Shown in pieces: positions 10,201 to 18,382 of a stretch of DNA of 64,000 nucleotides. Position 1 is the stretch's first letter. Each line of letters opens with the position of its first letter. The stretch is from Cytophagaceae bacterium (lineage in GTDB: Bacteria > Bacteroidota > Bacteroidia > Cytophagales > Spirosomataceae). The notes below the pieces were generated by a model. The model did not search any database, had not been told where the DNA came from, and worked only from the letters and a program-made list of their open reading frames with translations. The position numbers and the translations under genes are program-made. Location of the stretch: NCBI GenBank assembly GCA_016722655.1, contig JADKIR010000004.1:2480001-2544000 (forward strand), read 5' to 3'.

Positions 10201-10408
10201 GATAGTTGTCGGAATTTTTCTTTAGGCCAGCACCTGCCATTTCCTGATTTTCGAATGCAAAATAATTGGTATGCATAGGAAGGCGGTTGATCTCGTTGAT
10301 TTTAGGATCCAGCCATTCAGGTTTTTGAGCAAAAGAAGAATTGAAAATAACAAAGCTCAAAAATGAAAATATTATATTCTTTAATTTACTGATAATTAAG
10401 GTGTTCAT
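7274..10408 (-). CDS. lacZ: Beta-galactosidase, glycoside hydrolase family 2
   Basis: A 1044-residue LacZ-type enzyme that hydrolyses terminal beta-D-galactosides. Order of domains: signal peptide (about residues 1-27, ending SSFAQ), jelly-roll sugar-binding domain, two immunoglobulin-like domains around a TIM barrel (about 355-650), and the C-terminal beta-sandwich (LacZ domain 5). The acid/base is E475 in WSMGNEAGFG and the nucleophile is E542 in QCEYAHAMGNS. The signal peptide means that, unlike E. coli LacZ, it acts outside the cytoplasm. No susC/susD neighbours are present, so it is not in an obvious polysaccharide utilisation locus. Single gene ending at the shared terminator. Confidence 0.95.
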   Translation of the reverse strand: MNTLIISKLKNIIFSFLSFVIFNSSFAQKPEWLDPKINEINRLPMHTNYFAFENQEMAGAGLKKNSDNYLSLNGNWKFHWVKNADQRPSDFFKTTYDDKAWVNMPVPGLWEFNGFGDKQYKNIGYAWSNHFPNNPPTVPIENNHVGTYRKTITIPANWTGQQIIAHFGSVTSNIYLYINGQFVGYSEDSKLQAEFDITKFVKPGENQFAFQVFRWCDGTYLEDQDFLRLSGIGRECYLYKRTPAHIEDLRINALLDEQYKNGILDVEIDFSKFCKTEIAKIELLDETGKKVISKEIKYAQKPEKLTFNLDSPKNWTAESPNLYTLEVSLSNGGKTLEVIRQKIGFRNVEIKGAQLLVNGKPILIKGVNRHEMDPETGYYLSEARMIQDIQLMKMYNINAVRTCHYPDDSRWYDLCDEYGLYVVAEANLESHGMGYGDKTLAKVPEFQLAHIQRNERNVQKFRNHASVIIWSMGNEAGFGQNFIDVYNHIKKMDATRPVQYERACDNYTDMAYSDIYCPMYLSYEGSEDYSKNAPKKPLIQCEYAHAMGNSMGGFKEYWELIRKYPAFQGGFIWDFVDQSPRELRPDGKYQYSYGGDWNKYDGHDFNFCNNGLFSPSRNPNPHTHEVKYFYQDIWTKINSENEIEVTNEFFFKDLSNFYLKWELVSNGNVIEAGTIDNINVLPQQKGNFQLAISSAKTGREKFLNISILTKISEGLIPANFEVSKSQTQIGSSEPKSFELKNVEISKNVAVELPKIKENSFSTLEISGPAFAIEFNRSTGFIHKYQVKNTSLLIPGTEIKPNFWRAPTDNDFGANINNRYSVWKNPNLRLTDLKWAMKDGLAEVKSIFMIPETGAKLEINYLINNHGEINISQKMTADSDKKVANMFRFGIKMQLNQDLDQIEFFGRGPVENYNDRNSNTFVNLYKQTVAEQFYPYIRPQETGNKTDVRWWKQVNKDKSGLKFYSNQPLSMSALNYTIEEMDEGTIKINRHPADLKKSDAVNLCIDLVQAGLGCEDSWGRITQKKYQLPYKNYEYSFFIKPIGYK

Positions 10409-10569
10409 AAGATTGAATGATATTTTGATTTAAAAGTACACAATTAAAAGAAGGCATATAATGACTCAGGGCAATTTTTGAAAAAAATCATTTGTGGATA
10501 ATATTATCGGTATTTATGAATGTAAAGTTTGAAAAAATGTAGCTGAAGTCTAAATTTGCAACCATAATT
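10409..10569. other. Upstream region of the beta-galactosidase gene
   Basis: AT-rich spacer between lacZ and the tRNA. It must hold the promoters of both, but I could not pick a convincing box. Confidence 0.3.
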
Positions 10570-10643
10570 CGGGATGTAGTTCAGTCCGGTAGAATCCTCG
10601 TCTGGGGGGCGAGTGGTCGCAGGTTCAAATCCTGTCATCCCGA
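10570..10643 (+). tRNA. tRNA-Pro (TGG anticodon)
   Basis: A 74-base cloverleaf. The acceptor stem CGGGATG (10570-10576) pairs with CATCCCG (10636-10642), followed by discriminator A10643. The anticodon arm carries the loop with TGG (10603-10605), and the T arm is CAGGTTCAAATCCTG. CCA is not encoded. It is followed by its own terminator and then by a broken copy of its 3' half. Confidence 0.95.
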
Positions 10644-10644
10644 C

Positions 10645-10669
10645 AAAAGTCATCAGATGATGACTTTTT
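10645..10669 (+). terminator. Terminator of tRNA-Pro
   Basis: AAAAGTCATC (10645-10654) and GATGACTTTT (10659-10668) form a 10-bp stem with a four-base loop and a T run, directly after the tRNA. Confidence 0.85.
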
Positions 10670-10679
10670 CGATTTAAGC

Positions 10680-10734
10680 GGGGGCGAGTGGTCGCAGCGG
10701 TTCGACGTTTCGATTCAAATCCTGTCATCCCGAC
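10680..10734 (+). repeat. Degenerate copy of the tRNA-Pro 3' half
   Basis: Bases 10680-10697 repeat the anticodon/variable part of the tRNA and 10714-10734 repeat exactly the last 21 bases of the T arm, acceptor stem and adjoining base. Between them 16 foreign bases replace one base. It cannot fold as a tRNA. A duplicated tRNA 3' end is the usual footprint of a tyrosine-integrase element that inserted and later was lost (inference); no integrase gene is nearby. Confidence 0.7.
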
Positions 10735-10782
10735 AATTGATAATCAAATTTTATGAGATTTTTCTTATAGCTCTTTTTTGTT

Positions 10783-10804
10783 TGGTGTAAACATGGTGTA
10801 AACA
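10783..10804. repeat. Tandem 11-bp direct repeat
   Basis: Two perfect adjacent copies of TGGTGTAAACA between the tRNA remnant and the TonB receptor stop codon. It may belong to the same integration scar as the tRNA copy. Confidence 0.7.
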
Positions 10805-10808
10805 TTTT

Positions 10809-13133
10809 TCAAAAATCCACCTTAGCACTGATTATCGGAATCAAAGGAAGTGCGTAATTGTAATAAATTGATTTTGTGGTGGAATTATACCGCTCCCTGA
10901 TGATATTTTTTCTATTGGTGATATTTTGAATGTCGGCACTGAAATTCCAGGTGGTTTTCTTCTTGTTTAACTTGTAGGAAAACCCCATATCCAGCCTCAG
11001 ATAGTCGGGATAACGGGGTACAAATGCCTTATTTGCATCCTGAATGGTAGTGTTTCGCCGGATTGATTCCGCCAGATTTATGGGAGTGTACCTGTTGCCC
11101 CCTCGCCACATAAGCCGGGAATTGACGGTAAACCAATGGATTTTTTGTTTACCAATAGCGAAATCCCTGCCTGCAAGCAGGTTGCCTACGTATGTATTGT
11201 TGAAAACAGTATTTCGCCAGATTTTATCTTTGACCATAAATTTTGAATCAAACAGCGAGGCGGTAATCAGGTAGTAAAAATTATTGGCAAAATACCGCTC
11301 AAGGGTTAGTTCCAGGCCGTAATTTTCCCCCAAACCACTGTTTTCAAGGACATTGTTTGGGATTCCAGAAGTGGCATTAAGCATCGAAAATGTGCTTTTT
11401 CTATTGGTATCTACAGGCACATTGAAAAGTTTTTGATAGTAGGCTTCGATTTTGAGCCGGGTATTTGGGTTTAGGCTGCGGTCATAACCCAAAACATAAT
11501 GGGCAGCCCGCGTAAGGCCGATATTACGGTTGGGTTGCACAAAAATCTCCCCTTGTTTTCTTCTTTTGTATAGATACATAGAAACCGGTTCCAACCGACT
11601 ATTAAGCCCAAAACCAGCACTGAGGGTATTTTTAGGGTTGATTTGAAATTTTACTCCGGCTCTGGGTTCCAACATCTGATTTTGATTGAGCAGAAACTTG
11701 CTGTAATGCAAACCAGCTGTAAGACTAAACCTCTCCCCGGGCGAGTATTTGGCTTGAGAATAAGCCTGTAAAAATTGCGAAACGTCGTTTTCTTTAAGAT
11801 AATTGACCAATAGATTTCTGGAATTGTCCCTGCGATTTTCATCCAGTTTATAAGCCATATTGCTGAAAATCAGTCCGGAACGAAGACTTGTTTTTTGGTT
11901 GATTTTATAATTGTAAAAACCTGAAAGCCTGATGGTATTGTAAGCATATAGATTTTTTTGAGACACAACCCATTCTTTGTTATTGATAAAATCCTGATTT
12001 AGATTTGTGGATGATTCGCGGGAAAACGCCAATACGGAATAAAAATACCCTTTTTTACCTGTCGATATTTTATGACTCAGCCCCATCACACCCATTTTCT
12101 GCGATTCGCTGTCATTAGATGTCTGGTCTTTTTCATCGGAAAAGCTCATACCTCCCAAGCCAAACAAACTAAATGTTCCTGCCTTTTTGGTGGGGAAATT
12201 CAGGGTGAAATTGGCATCCCGGTAAGCAGGCTTAAAATCCCCGGTTTCGATAGCCAGCAGACCTGACTTGAAAAGTAGTTCCAATGTGGAGTAACGCATG
12301 TTAACCCTATAGGAGGGACCACCTTTTTTTAGAGGCCCTTCAGCACTGGCATCGAGGCCTATGATACCAAACTGACCCGTAAACTCATGTTTTTGATCAT
12401 TTCCCCTTCGCATTCTGAGGTCGAAAACACCTGATGAGGCATTGCCATATTCTGCCGGAAAAGCTCCTGTAAGAAAATCAGAGTTGGCCAGGCTATTGCT
12501 GTTGAGCATACTAATGATGCCGCTTGTGGAGCCCTGGCCATCGCCAAAATGATTAGGGTTGGGGATTTCGACGCCTTCCAGTCTCCAAAGAAGGCCTTTG
12601 GGAGAGTTTCCTCTGATCACTATCTCGTTGTTTTGGTCATTTCCGGCTGATGCCACGCCTGCGAAAGACATCGCCATTCGGGATGGGTCGCTGTAACCTC
12701 CAGCGTAGCGGTTGGTCTCCTGAACCGTAAACTGCCGCCCGCTGACCATAGTCAGGTCATTGTTCGTTTTCTGTTTGTCGTATTCGGCTTTGACTACCAG
12801 CTCATCGAGTAATTGTGCGTTCTCGTTCAATTCTATGCTTAATACTACTTCTTTTCCACTTCCGAGGTCTATCAGCGGGAGTTTTTGGCTAAAATACCCC
12901 ACCATACTTATGCTGAGGGAATATCTGCCAATAGGAAGTTTTTCGAAGGAAAAAATGCCATTTTCGTCGGTGAATGTACCTTTTTGAGACCCATTGAGCA
13001 GGATGGTAGCTCCGGGCACAGGTTGTTGGCTGTCTTTGTCAAGCACCCGTCCGCGGATAGTCTGGGAGGGCTGCTGAGCATGACCAACCAGATTTAGAAA
13101 AATAAAAAAAATAAATAAAATGTTTGGTTTCAT
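10809..13133 (-). CDS. TonB-dependent receptor with carboxypeptidase-like N-domain
   Basis: A 774-residue outer membrane receptor. After a signal peptide (residues 1-19, ending GHAQ) comes a carboxypeptidase-regulatory-like domain (about 25-110; IRGRVLDKDSQQPVPGATI, GRYSLSISMVGY), then the plug (about 120-240; NEIVIRGNSPKGLLWRLEGVEIPNPNHF, SGVFDLRMRRGN), then the 22-stranded barrel ending in ...IISAKVDF with the terminal aromatic needed for BAM insertion. It imports an unknown substrate with TonB energy. There is no SusD, kinase or anti-sigma gene beside it and no TonB-type linker, so the substrate cannot be inferred. Confidence 0.93.
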   Translation of the reverse strand: MKPNILFIFFIFLNLVGHAQQPSQTIRGRVLDKDSQQPVPGATILLNGSQKGTFTDENGIFSFEKLPIGRYSLSISMVGYFSQKLPLIDLGSGKEVVLSIELNENAQLLDELVVKAEYDKQKTNNDLTMVSGRQFTVQETNRYAGGYSDPSRMAMSFAGVASAGNDQNNEIVIRGNSPKGLLWRLEGVEIPNPNHFGDGQGSTSGIISMLNSNSLANSDFLTGAFPAEYGNASSGVFDLRMRRGNDQKHEFTGQFGIIGLDASAEGPLKKGGPSYRVNMRYSTLELLFKSGLLAIETGDFKPAYRDANFTLNFPTKKAGTFSLFGLGGMSFSDEKDQTSNDSESQKMGVMGLSHKISTGKKGYFYSVLAFSRESSTNLNQDFINNKEWVVSQKNLYAYNTIRLSGFYNYKINQKTSLRSGLIFSNMAYKLDENRRDNSRNLLVNYLKENDVSQFLQAYSQAKYSPGERFSLTAGLHYSKFLLNQNQMLEPRAGVKFQINPKNTLSAGFGLNSRLEPVSMYLYKRRKQGEIFVQPNRNIGLTRAAHYVLGYDRSLNPNTRLKIEAYYQKLFNVPVDTNRKSTFSMLNATSGIPNNVLENSGLGENYGLELTLERYFANNFYYLITASLFDSKFMVKDKIWRNTVFNNTYVGNLLAGRDFAIGKQKIHWFTVNSRLMWRGGNRYTPINLAESIRRNTTIQDANKAFVPRYPDYLRLDMGFSYKLNKKKTTWNFSADIQNITNRKNIIRERYNSTTKSIYYNYALPLIPIISAKVDF

Positions 13134-13256
13134 CAGGGGTGAAAAACTAGCACAAAATAACTTATAAATAGGAAGTTTTTCGATATTTGGATTTTATTAT
13201 TTCTCTGGAATAACCTTGATTTTTATTTGAATATCTGGAAAATCGAACATTTAAGA

Positions 13257-14018
13257 TTATTCGAAATCCTCATAAACTTTTGAAGAATCGACGGTGGCGG
13301 AGTTTATTTTTTCAAGTTCTTTTACAGTAAGATTTCGCCATTTTCCTTTTGGTATATCGAGATGAATGTTCATAATCCTGACTCTTTTCAGTTTTACCAC
13401 CGAATAGCCCAAATACTCGCACATTCGTCTAATTTGCCTGTTAAGACCTTGAGTTAGGATAATTTTGAAGGTAAACATATCTATTTTTTCTACTTTGCAT
13501 GGATTGGTTACGGTATCTAAAATCGGCACACCTTTGCTCATTTTATAAATGAAATCCTGATTAATGGGCTTGTTTACTTGTACCACATATTCCTTTTCAT
13601 GATTGTTTTTGGCTCTAAGGATTTTATTCACAATATCGCCATCGCTGGTAAGTAAAATCAAACCTTCCGACGGCTTATCGAGCCTTCCGACAGGAAAAAT
13701 ACGCTTTGGATGATTGATAAAATCTATGATATTGTTTTTTTCGGCCTTTACATCCGTAGTGCATACTATGCCCACCGGTTTGTTAAAAGCCAGATATACA
13801 TGCTGCTCTTTGGGTTCAGAAATAAGTTTCCCATTTACTCTAATTTCATCTCCAATTTGCAGTCTGGTGCCCATTTCCGGCACTTTCCCATTAATCGTCA
13901 CCCGACCTTCTTCAATAAGGGTGTCTGCTGCTCTCCTTGAACAAAACCCTACTTCGCTCAAATACTTGTTGATTCTGGTGCCTTTGGGGTCTATCTGACT
14001 ATTTTCTTTATTTTGCAT
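13257..14018 (-). CDS. rluF: 23S rRNA pseudouridine synthase, RluF-like
   Basis: A 253-residue RsuA/RluB/E/F-family enzyme. I choose the ATG at 14018 (MQNKENSQID) over the ATG at 14060. An S4 RNA-binding domain covers about residues 14-60 (RINKYLSEVGFCSRRAADTLI). The catalytic aspartate is D114 in GRLDKPSEGL. The C-terminal GLNRQIRRMCEYLGY and RIMNIHLDIPKGKWRNLT are closest to RluF, which modifies U2604 of 23S rRNA in E. coli; the assignment to RluF rather than RluB is moderate. Cytoplasmic, acts on the ribosome. The DEAD-box helicase gene lies upstream on the same strand, 135 bases away. Confidence 0.88.
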   Translation of the reverse strand: MQNKENSQIDPKGTRINKYLSEVGFCSRRAADTLIEEGRVTINGKVPEMGTRLQIGDEIRVNGKLISEPKEQHVYLAFNKPVGIVCTTDVKAEKNNIIDFINHPKRIFPVGRLDKPSEGLILLTSDGDIVNKILRAKNNHEKEYVVQVNKPINQDFIYKMSKGVPILDTVTNPCKVEKIDMFTFKIILTQGLNRQIRRMCEYLGYSVVKLKRVRIMNIHLDIPKGKWRNLTVKELEKINSATVDSSKVYEDFE

Positions 14019-14153
14019 CTGAATTTTATCCAACCACAGGGTTAATCGGTGTAAACGCAAATTTCTAAAAAGCTTTGGAAAAGTGGGTGATATTTGTGAA
14101 AGTTCTATATTTTTTTAATAGAAAAGCATGTTTTAAAAGCCTTTACTCAGTAA

Positions 14154-15293
14154 TTATTTGATTTTCAAAAACTTAATATTCAGGTTTTTCTCAATCACTC
14201 TTATGATTTTCAGCTCTTCAGAATTGACAAAAGCTATCGATATTCCTCTTTTTCCAGCCCTTGCGGTTCGGCCACTTCGGTGAGTATAGTATTCTATCTG
14301 GTCTGGCAATTGGTAGTGGACAACATAGCTAAGTCCTTCAATATCAATCCCTCTGGCTGAAATATCAGTCGCCACTAAAACTTGGATTTTCTTGTTTTTA
14401 AAAGCCCGCATCACTTTATCACGGTCTCTTTGCTCCAAATCACCGTGGATGGCATCTGCCGAAACCTCCTTGGCTTTAAGTCTTTTCGCTATCATTTGGG
14501 CATCGTCACGCGTTCTGCAAAAAACTATCCCTCTGGCCGCCCCTTGCGATTCTAAAAACTTCAAAACAAAATCAAACCGCACTTTGGCTTCACAGATAAA
14601 AAATTGGTGCTCTATTTTGCTATTGACCACTTCGGTTTTGCTCACCGATACCCTGTGTACATCAGGTGCCATGTATTTCTCTGTCAGATTTTTAAGAGAA
14701 TCCGGAATGGTTGCGGTGAATAGCCATTTGATGTTTTCAGGGTGAATTTGACCAATGATTACATCAATCGCATCTTTAAAGCCCATGCTTAGCATTTCGT
14801 CGGCTTCGTCTAATACAATAGTTTTTACCTTGCTGATATCCAGAGCTTTACGTTCCAGTAAATCCATTAATCTACCAGGTGTGGCCACCACTACCTGTGT
14901 AGGTCTTTTCAGTCGGGCTATTTGAATATCAATCTTTTCACCACCATACACAGCCTCTGCAAATACTTTTTCGGAGTATTTGGTCATTTTAAAAATCTGC
15001 TTGGCTATTTGTTGACATAGTTCTCTGGTTGGAGACAAAACCAATACCTGTATCTCTTTGATTTTGGGATTGAGTCGTTGCAGGAGCGGAATACCAAATG
15101 CGACGGTTTTTCCGGTGCCAGTCTGAGCCTGTCCAATAAAGTCGGTATTGTGTTTTAATAAATATGGAATTACAAGTTGCTGTATTTCAGAAGGTTTTAC
15201 GATTTTGTTTTCTTCTAAGGCCTTTACTAAATTACTGTTTACGCCTAGTTGATTGAAGTTTTCCAATGCTAAAAATTGATTTTTGAACTGCAA
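14154..15293 (-). CDS. DEAD-box ATP-dependent RNA helicase
   Basis: A 379-residue minimal helicase with both RecA-like domains and essentially no C-terminal tail. Motifs in order: Q motif KPSEIQQ (about 33-39), motif I AQTGTGKT (56-63), PTREL (88-92), TPGR (138-141), DEAD (162-165), motif III as TAT (193-195) instead of the common SAT, RGIVFCRTRDDA, ARGIDIEG and HRSGRTARAGKRG. It unwinds RNA, probably in ribosome assembly or mRNA turnover, in line with the rRNA modification gene downstream. The lack of an RNA-binding tail means specificity must come from partners or the core. Confidence 0.94.
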   Translation of the reverse strand: MQFKNQFLALENFNQLGVNSNLVKALEENKIVKPSEIQQLVIPYLLKHNTDFIGQAQTGTGKTVAFGIPLLQRLNPKIKEIQVLVLSPTRELCQQIAKQIFKMTKYSEKVFAEAVYGGEKIDIQIARLKRPTQVVVATPGRLMDLLERKALDISKVKTIVLDEADEMLSMGFKDAIDVIIGQIHPENIKWLFTATIPDSLKNLTEKYMAPDVHRVSVSKTEVVNSKIEHQFFICEAKVRFDFVLKFLESQGAARGIVFCRTRDDAQMIAKRLKAKEVSADAIHGDLEQRDRDKVMRAFKNKKIQVLVATDISARGIDIEGLSYVVHYQLPDQIEYYTHRSGRTARAGKRGISIAFVNSEELKIIRVIEKNLNIKFLKIK

Positions 15294-16008
15294 AGGTAGG
15301 GATATTGAGGGGGAATACGGAAAATTTTGCCTTTCTCCTGATTTCGAAAAGCATATATGAAATATTTAAATCGATTTAAATATTAAAAAATGAGTTTGGA
15401 GGTATTAAATATTAAGCCGAAATATATTTATTTTTTGCAAATATTTTTTCAAATTTTCTCCCAAAAGGTTATTTATTGTATTGGTCAAAATGTTTTATTT
15501 ACTATTGTATTTGCCCTTAAATACAATGAGTTTATGAAATTTTATTAACCTTCATAACTGCATCAAAGAGTAGCTGGCGGAGACTCTGCAGGGACTTATA
15601 TTCCCGGTTTCATCAATGCGAAATCTGATACAAAATAGCCTGTTTATTAGAAGATTACTGAATTTTTGGAATTATATTTAATTGTGCCGGGTGTAAATTG
15701 AAAATGAAGATTTTCAATTTGGAATAAAAATTAATCTTGAATTGAATTCATTAGATTTGGAATAGTTTTTGGGGGATTTATAATAATAATGATTGAAAAT
15801 CCTTTTTTAACAGGATTCGCCATTTCCATTCTATGCATGTAGGACAATTGCTGGCTATAGGTATGAAATAGTTTTGGAAATTTACATTGGCAATGATAGT
15901 AAATCCTCGTTACAGATGATCATTTAGGAAAAAGCTTCGCTCAAAGGATTGGAAATTATTATTGGATTTACCGGGGAATCAAAATTTCGACTTGTAAATA
16001 ACAAGGAT
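15294..16008. other. Long non-coding stretch before the membrane protein
   Basis: About 715 bases, strongly AT-rich, without a credible reading frame on either strand. The only recognisable item is one copy of the 'left' hairpin of the dispersed repeat at 15564-15600. The remainder may be decayed cassette sequence (inference). Confidence 0.45.
15564..15600 (+). repeat. Dispersed repeat, left-hairpin copy
   Basis: By eye this aligns with the hairpin at 21077-21114 (shared core GGAGACTCTG and the ACT-TATA tail). It is the first copy of the family in the window and precedes the membrane protein payload at 16009. Confidence 0.5.
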
Positions 16009-16713
16009 ATGAGCAAAAGATTTTCTATTATGTTCTTCACAATGGTTTTTTTAGCCAATTGCTTCTTTTTTCAACAAATTGAGCCGGAAAAACTGAATAG
16101 CCTTTATGACAAGCTATTAAGCTTGTTTTTATTCCAATTTGACTATTTTTTATTATTTGTTTACATCACCCTGAAAAGTTTTAGTTATCCATTTAGAGCA
16201 TTATTTTTCCTCAGTTTTGTTTACGGTAGTCTTTTTGTAATGGGCATGTCATCGATTTTAGTCAATGATATGCAGATGTATGATATTATATATTCCTACA
16301 TTCAACCGGTGTTGAGATTAATTTTCATGGGTATTTTTATAAATATCGGTATAAAATCAAAAAATGAAATTTTAAGAAAGGATAAGGTTTTTTTAGCCAT
16401 TGGATTAGCCTTTGGGCTTTATTTTTTTATTCTCTTGAATTTCTATCCCAGGCCTTCAATGTGGTCTTTTAATTTTTATTGGATAGCCCTGATGTCCTTT
16501 TTCGTAGTTGGTATTTTAGTTAAAAAAAATACTTCCAGACTTAATTTCTCAATAGGCTTACTCTTTGTACTTTTTTCTGATTTGTATTATATTTTACCTC
16601 CGGAAGTTCGGCTTTACGAACTGACCTACATTTTCATAAGAATCATAAATACTTTAGGAGAGTTCTTTATTGTAAATTTTGTATTGGTTCATTACCTAAG
16701 GGAAAAAGAGTGA
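16009..16713 (+). CDS. Multi-pass membrane protein of unknown function
   Basis: A 234-residue integral membrane protein with about eight hydrophobic segments and almost no soluble domain. I take the ATG at 16009 (MSKRFSIMFFTMVF) rather than 15949, because the extension is polar and lacks a membrane character that the rest has throughout. The C-terminal half (GLLFVLFSDLYYILPP, then a helix ending in VHYLREKE) is faintly like YhhN-family lysoplasmalogenases, but the match is too weak to name it. The gene sits between two copies of the dispersed repeat, as a cassette payload. Confidence 0.6.
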   Translation: MSKRFSIMFFTMVFLANCFFFQQIEPEKLNSLYDKLLSLFLFQFDYFLLFVYITLKSFSYPFRALFFLSFVYGSLFVMGMSSILVNDMQMYDIIYSYIQPVLRLIFMGIFINIGIKSKNEILRKDKVFLAIGLAFGLYFFILLNFYPRPSMWSFNFYWIALMSFFVVGILVKKNTSRLNFSIGLLFVLFSDLYYILPPEVRLYELTYIFIRIINTLGEFFIVNFVLVHYLREKE

Positions 16714-16757
16714 GTTACCCTGTTAAGTTTTATATATTTTTGATTCATTTCTCACCT

Positions 16758-16965
16758 ACCCTAGTTTCCGGCAACTACTCTGATTTTCAAAATAATTTAT
16801 GCGATTTTTCCAAATTTCTTTAATTGCATTTCTCTTGGATTTTGTAATTTTAGGCAAAATCTAAAACTGATCCTGCAATATGGCTGCAAGAACAAAGAAA
16901 AAAATGTATTTTAAAAAATTTCCCTTCACAGAGGTGAACACAGAGTCTCTGTGGGAACTAATCCA
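16758..16965 (+). repeat. Dispersed repeat, composite copy A
   Basis: A degenerate right part (16758-16785, TTTCCGGCAACTACTCTG) is followed by the left block (about 16800-16965), which shares GCGATTTTTCC, CTGATCCTGCAATATGGCTG and CACAGAG-type hairpin sequence with copies B and C. The hairpin here is CACAGAG/TCTCTGTG with its loop deleted, followed by GGGAACTAAT. It separates the membrane-protein and lipoprotein payloads. Confidence 0.65.
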
Positions 16966-17096
16966 TCAATCAGTCATTGGAGAGTGAATATGCAGTGGTG
17001 GTTAATTTAAAGGTATCTATTTTAATAAATTAATTTAACAGCTGAGATAAGTCAAAATCCGGGACAAAAATGAAAAAAAATTAACATTTGAAAACA

Positions 17097-17918
17097 ATGA
17101 GCAAATTTAGATTAACTGCGTTTATACTTTTGGTTTTAGTAGGGTGTAAAAAGGGAGATTTGATTGAACCCACACCAAACTGGGAAGTTGGAAAAATCAA
17201 ATCCATAGAGTTGATTGATTCTGTGGGTAATGTCCAAAAATATGACTATAAATATGAGATTTTTGCAAAAGACTCGGCGGTAAGAGTTAAGCAACTGAGC
17301 TACACTGATGCAAAAAATAAAATATCTGAAACCTTGACTTTTACGAGAGACGAAAAGCATGTTCTCAAAACTGCCAAGAGGGTTTATAAACAAAAAGACT
17401 CTACTTTTACCAACACCCGTTTGTACCAGTTTAGTTCACTTTTCAATGACTTCCCAAGTTATTATGTCGATACTGTAAGGCAGCTTTATCTGGTTGGGGA
17501 TTATTATCAATTGACTACTTTTAAGTTTTTTACGGGAATCATTCGGTTCAATGTTAAAGATAATCATAACAATACTACGAATTTCCTGAGATACGAATGG
17601 CAGGGGCTTAACTATAGCCTGAAAATATATGATCAAAATGATGGAAAGGTAGAGTTTTACTATTACAGGTTTGACGATAAGAAGAAAAATCCTATTGAAG
17701 ACCTCTACCGAAATTACGTAGGCTTTTGGTCACGAGAGCTAACTTTTACTTGCCCTTATCTACCAAACTATTATGAGGAACAGCTGGCAGGCAAAAACCA
17801 TACTTATGAATATTCTTACGATACAGAGGGGCGACTTGTGGAAAGTTCTCTGTTACTGTCTAAGCAAGGCACAAAAGTGCTTCGTGGTAAGATGAAGATA
17901 TCCTATTATACAAAATGA
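17097..17918 (+). CDS. Lipoprotein of unknown function
   Basis: A 273-residue predicted lipoprotein: the signal segment LTAFILLVLVGC has a lipobox with the acylated Cys near residue 18, followed by KKGD. I use the ATG at 17097 instead of the TTG at 17088. The body is rich in aromatic and charged residues with repeated short beta-type strands (KYDYKYEIFAKDS, KVEFYYYRFDD, YEYSYDTEGRLVESS), reminiscent of secreted proteins with YD/RHS-like or DUF4595-like strand repeats, but no family can be assigned. It is bracketed by repeat copies A and B and is the payload of that cassette. An immunity or surface role would be a guess. Confidence 0.65.
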   Translation: MSKFRLTAFILLVLVGCKKGDLIEPTPNWEVGKIKSIELIDSVGNVQKYDYKYEIFAKDSAVRVKQLSYTDAKNKISETLTFTRDEKHVLKTAKRVYKQKDSTFTNTRLYQFSSLFNDFPSYYVDTVRQLYLVGDYYQLTTFKFFTGIIRFNVKDNHNNTTNFLRYEWQGLNYSLKIYDQNDGKVEFYYYRFDDKKKNPIEDLYRNYVGFWSRELTFTCPYLPNYYEEQLAGKNHTYEYSYDTEGRLVESSLLLSKQGTKVLRGKMKISYYTK

Positions 17919-17954
17919 CCTGCAAAATATATGAAGAAAATTCTATTCAAAATC

Positions 17955-18162
17955 CTTTCTACCCGTTCAGAGTCTCCGTCAGGGAATCTGAACACAAGGA
18001 GGACGTTATTCAATTATAAAAGAAGTCGTGGCGATTTTTCCAAATATTGTCGATTGTGATTAACTTAGATTTTGTTAATTCTTTGCAAAATCAAAAACTG
18101 ATCCTTCAATATGGCTGTAAGGAACACTCCTCAAAAAATACTCCTGCACAGAGGCAAATGGC
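17955..18162 (+). repeat. Dispersed repeat, composite copy B
   Basis: The right part (about 17962-18012) has the CAGAGTCTCCGTCAGGGAAT core and AACACAAGGAGGACGTTA tail. The left block (about 18030-18160) includes 26 bases at 18060-18085 identical to 20965-20990, then the ATATGGCTG and AATACTCCTGCACAGAGGCA segments. At about 18160 the match to copy C stops abruptly and the toxin-tip sequence begins. Confidence 0.75.
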
Positions 18163-18378
18163 AAAATAGGAGTTGATCCAATTGATGGAATTGACTATAC
18201 ATGGCATCATAGTGAATGTGGAGAGTATATGATGTTAATTCCTACAATAATAAATCAAAAAGCGAGACATTTAGGAGGGGTAGGAATAATTAATTTTGAA
18301 AATGCTGCTGCTGGTATAAACAAAGGTGACCTAAGGGGCTTTTTCAAGGGTCCAAATAGAATCATTAAAGTAATATAA
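18121..18378 (+). pseudogene. Headless WHH-type nuclease toxin tip
   Basis: An open frame of 85 codons ends at a TAA at 18376-18378 and has no usable start; a stop lies just upstream. The first 13 or so codons are repeat sequence. The rest reads ...IDYTWHHSECGEYMML..., NQKARHLGGVG and a basic end GPNRIIKVI. The W-H-H triplet followed by G-x-M-x-L and an H-x-GG motif is the signature of WHH/HNH-endonuclease-VII toxins found at the C-termini of polymorphic toxins. Only the C-terminal catalytic tip is present, four bases before the SUKH-type gene. It is either a silent donor module or a relic. Confidence 0.75.
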
Positions 18379-18382
18379 AATA

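Noticed and set aside
10504..10728. 74-residue minus-strand frame over the tRNA
   Set aside because: It reads the tRNA and its copy in antisense; a well-known artefact of tRNA loci.
10680..10734. A second functional tRNA-Pro gene
   Set aside because: No D arm, no 5' acceptor strand and a 16-base insert in the T-arm region.
15294..15948. Possible decayed toxin gene in the long spacer
   Set aside because: No toxin motif could be recovered on either strand; only the repeat hairpin is supported.
15949..16008. Extra 20 residues at the start of the membrane protein
   Set aside because: Polar residues with no signal or membrane character; the ATG at 16009 directly precedes the first hydrophobic segment.
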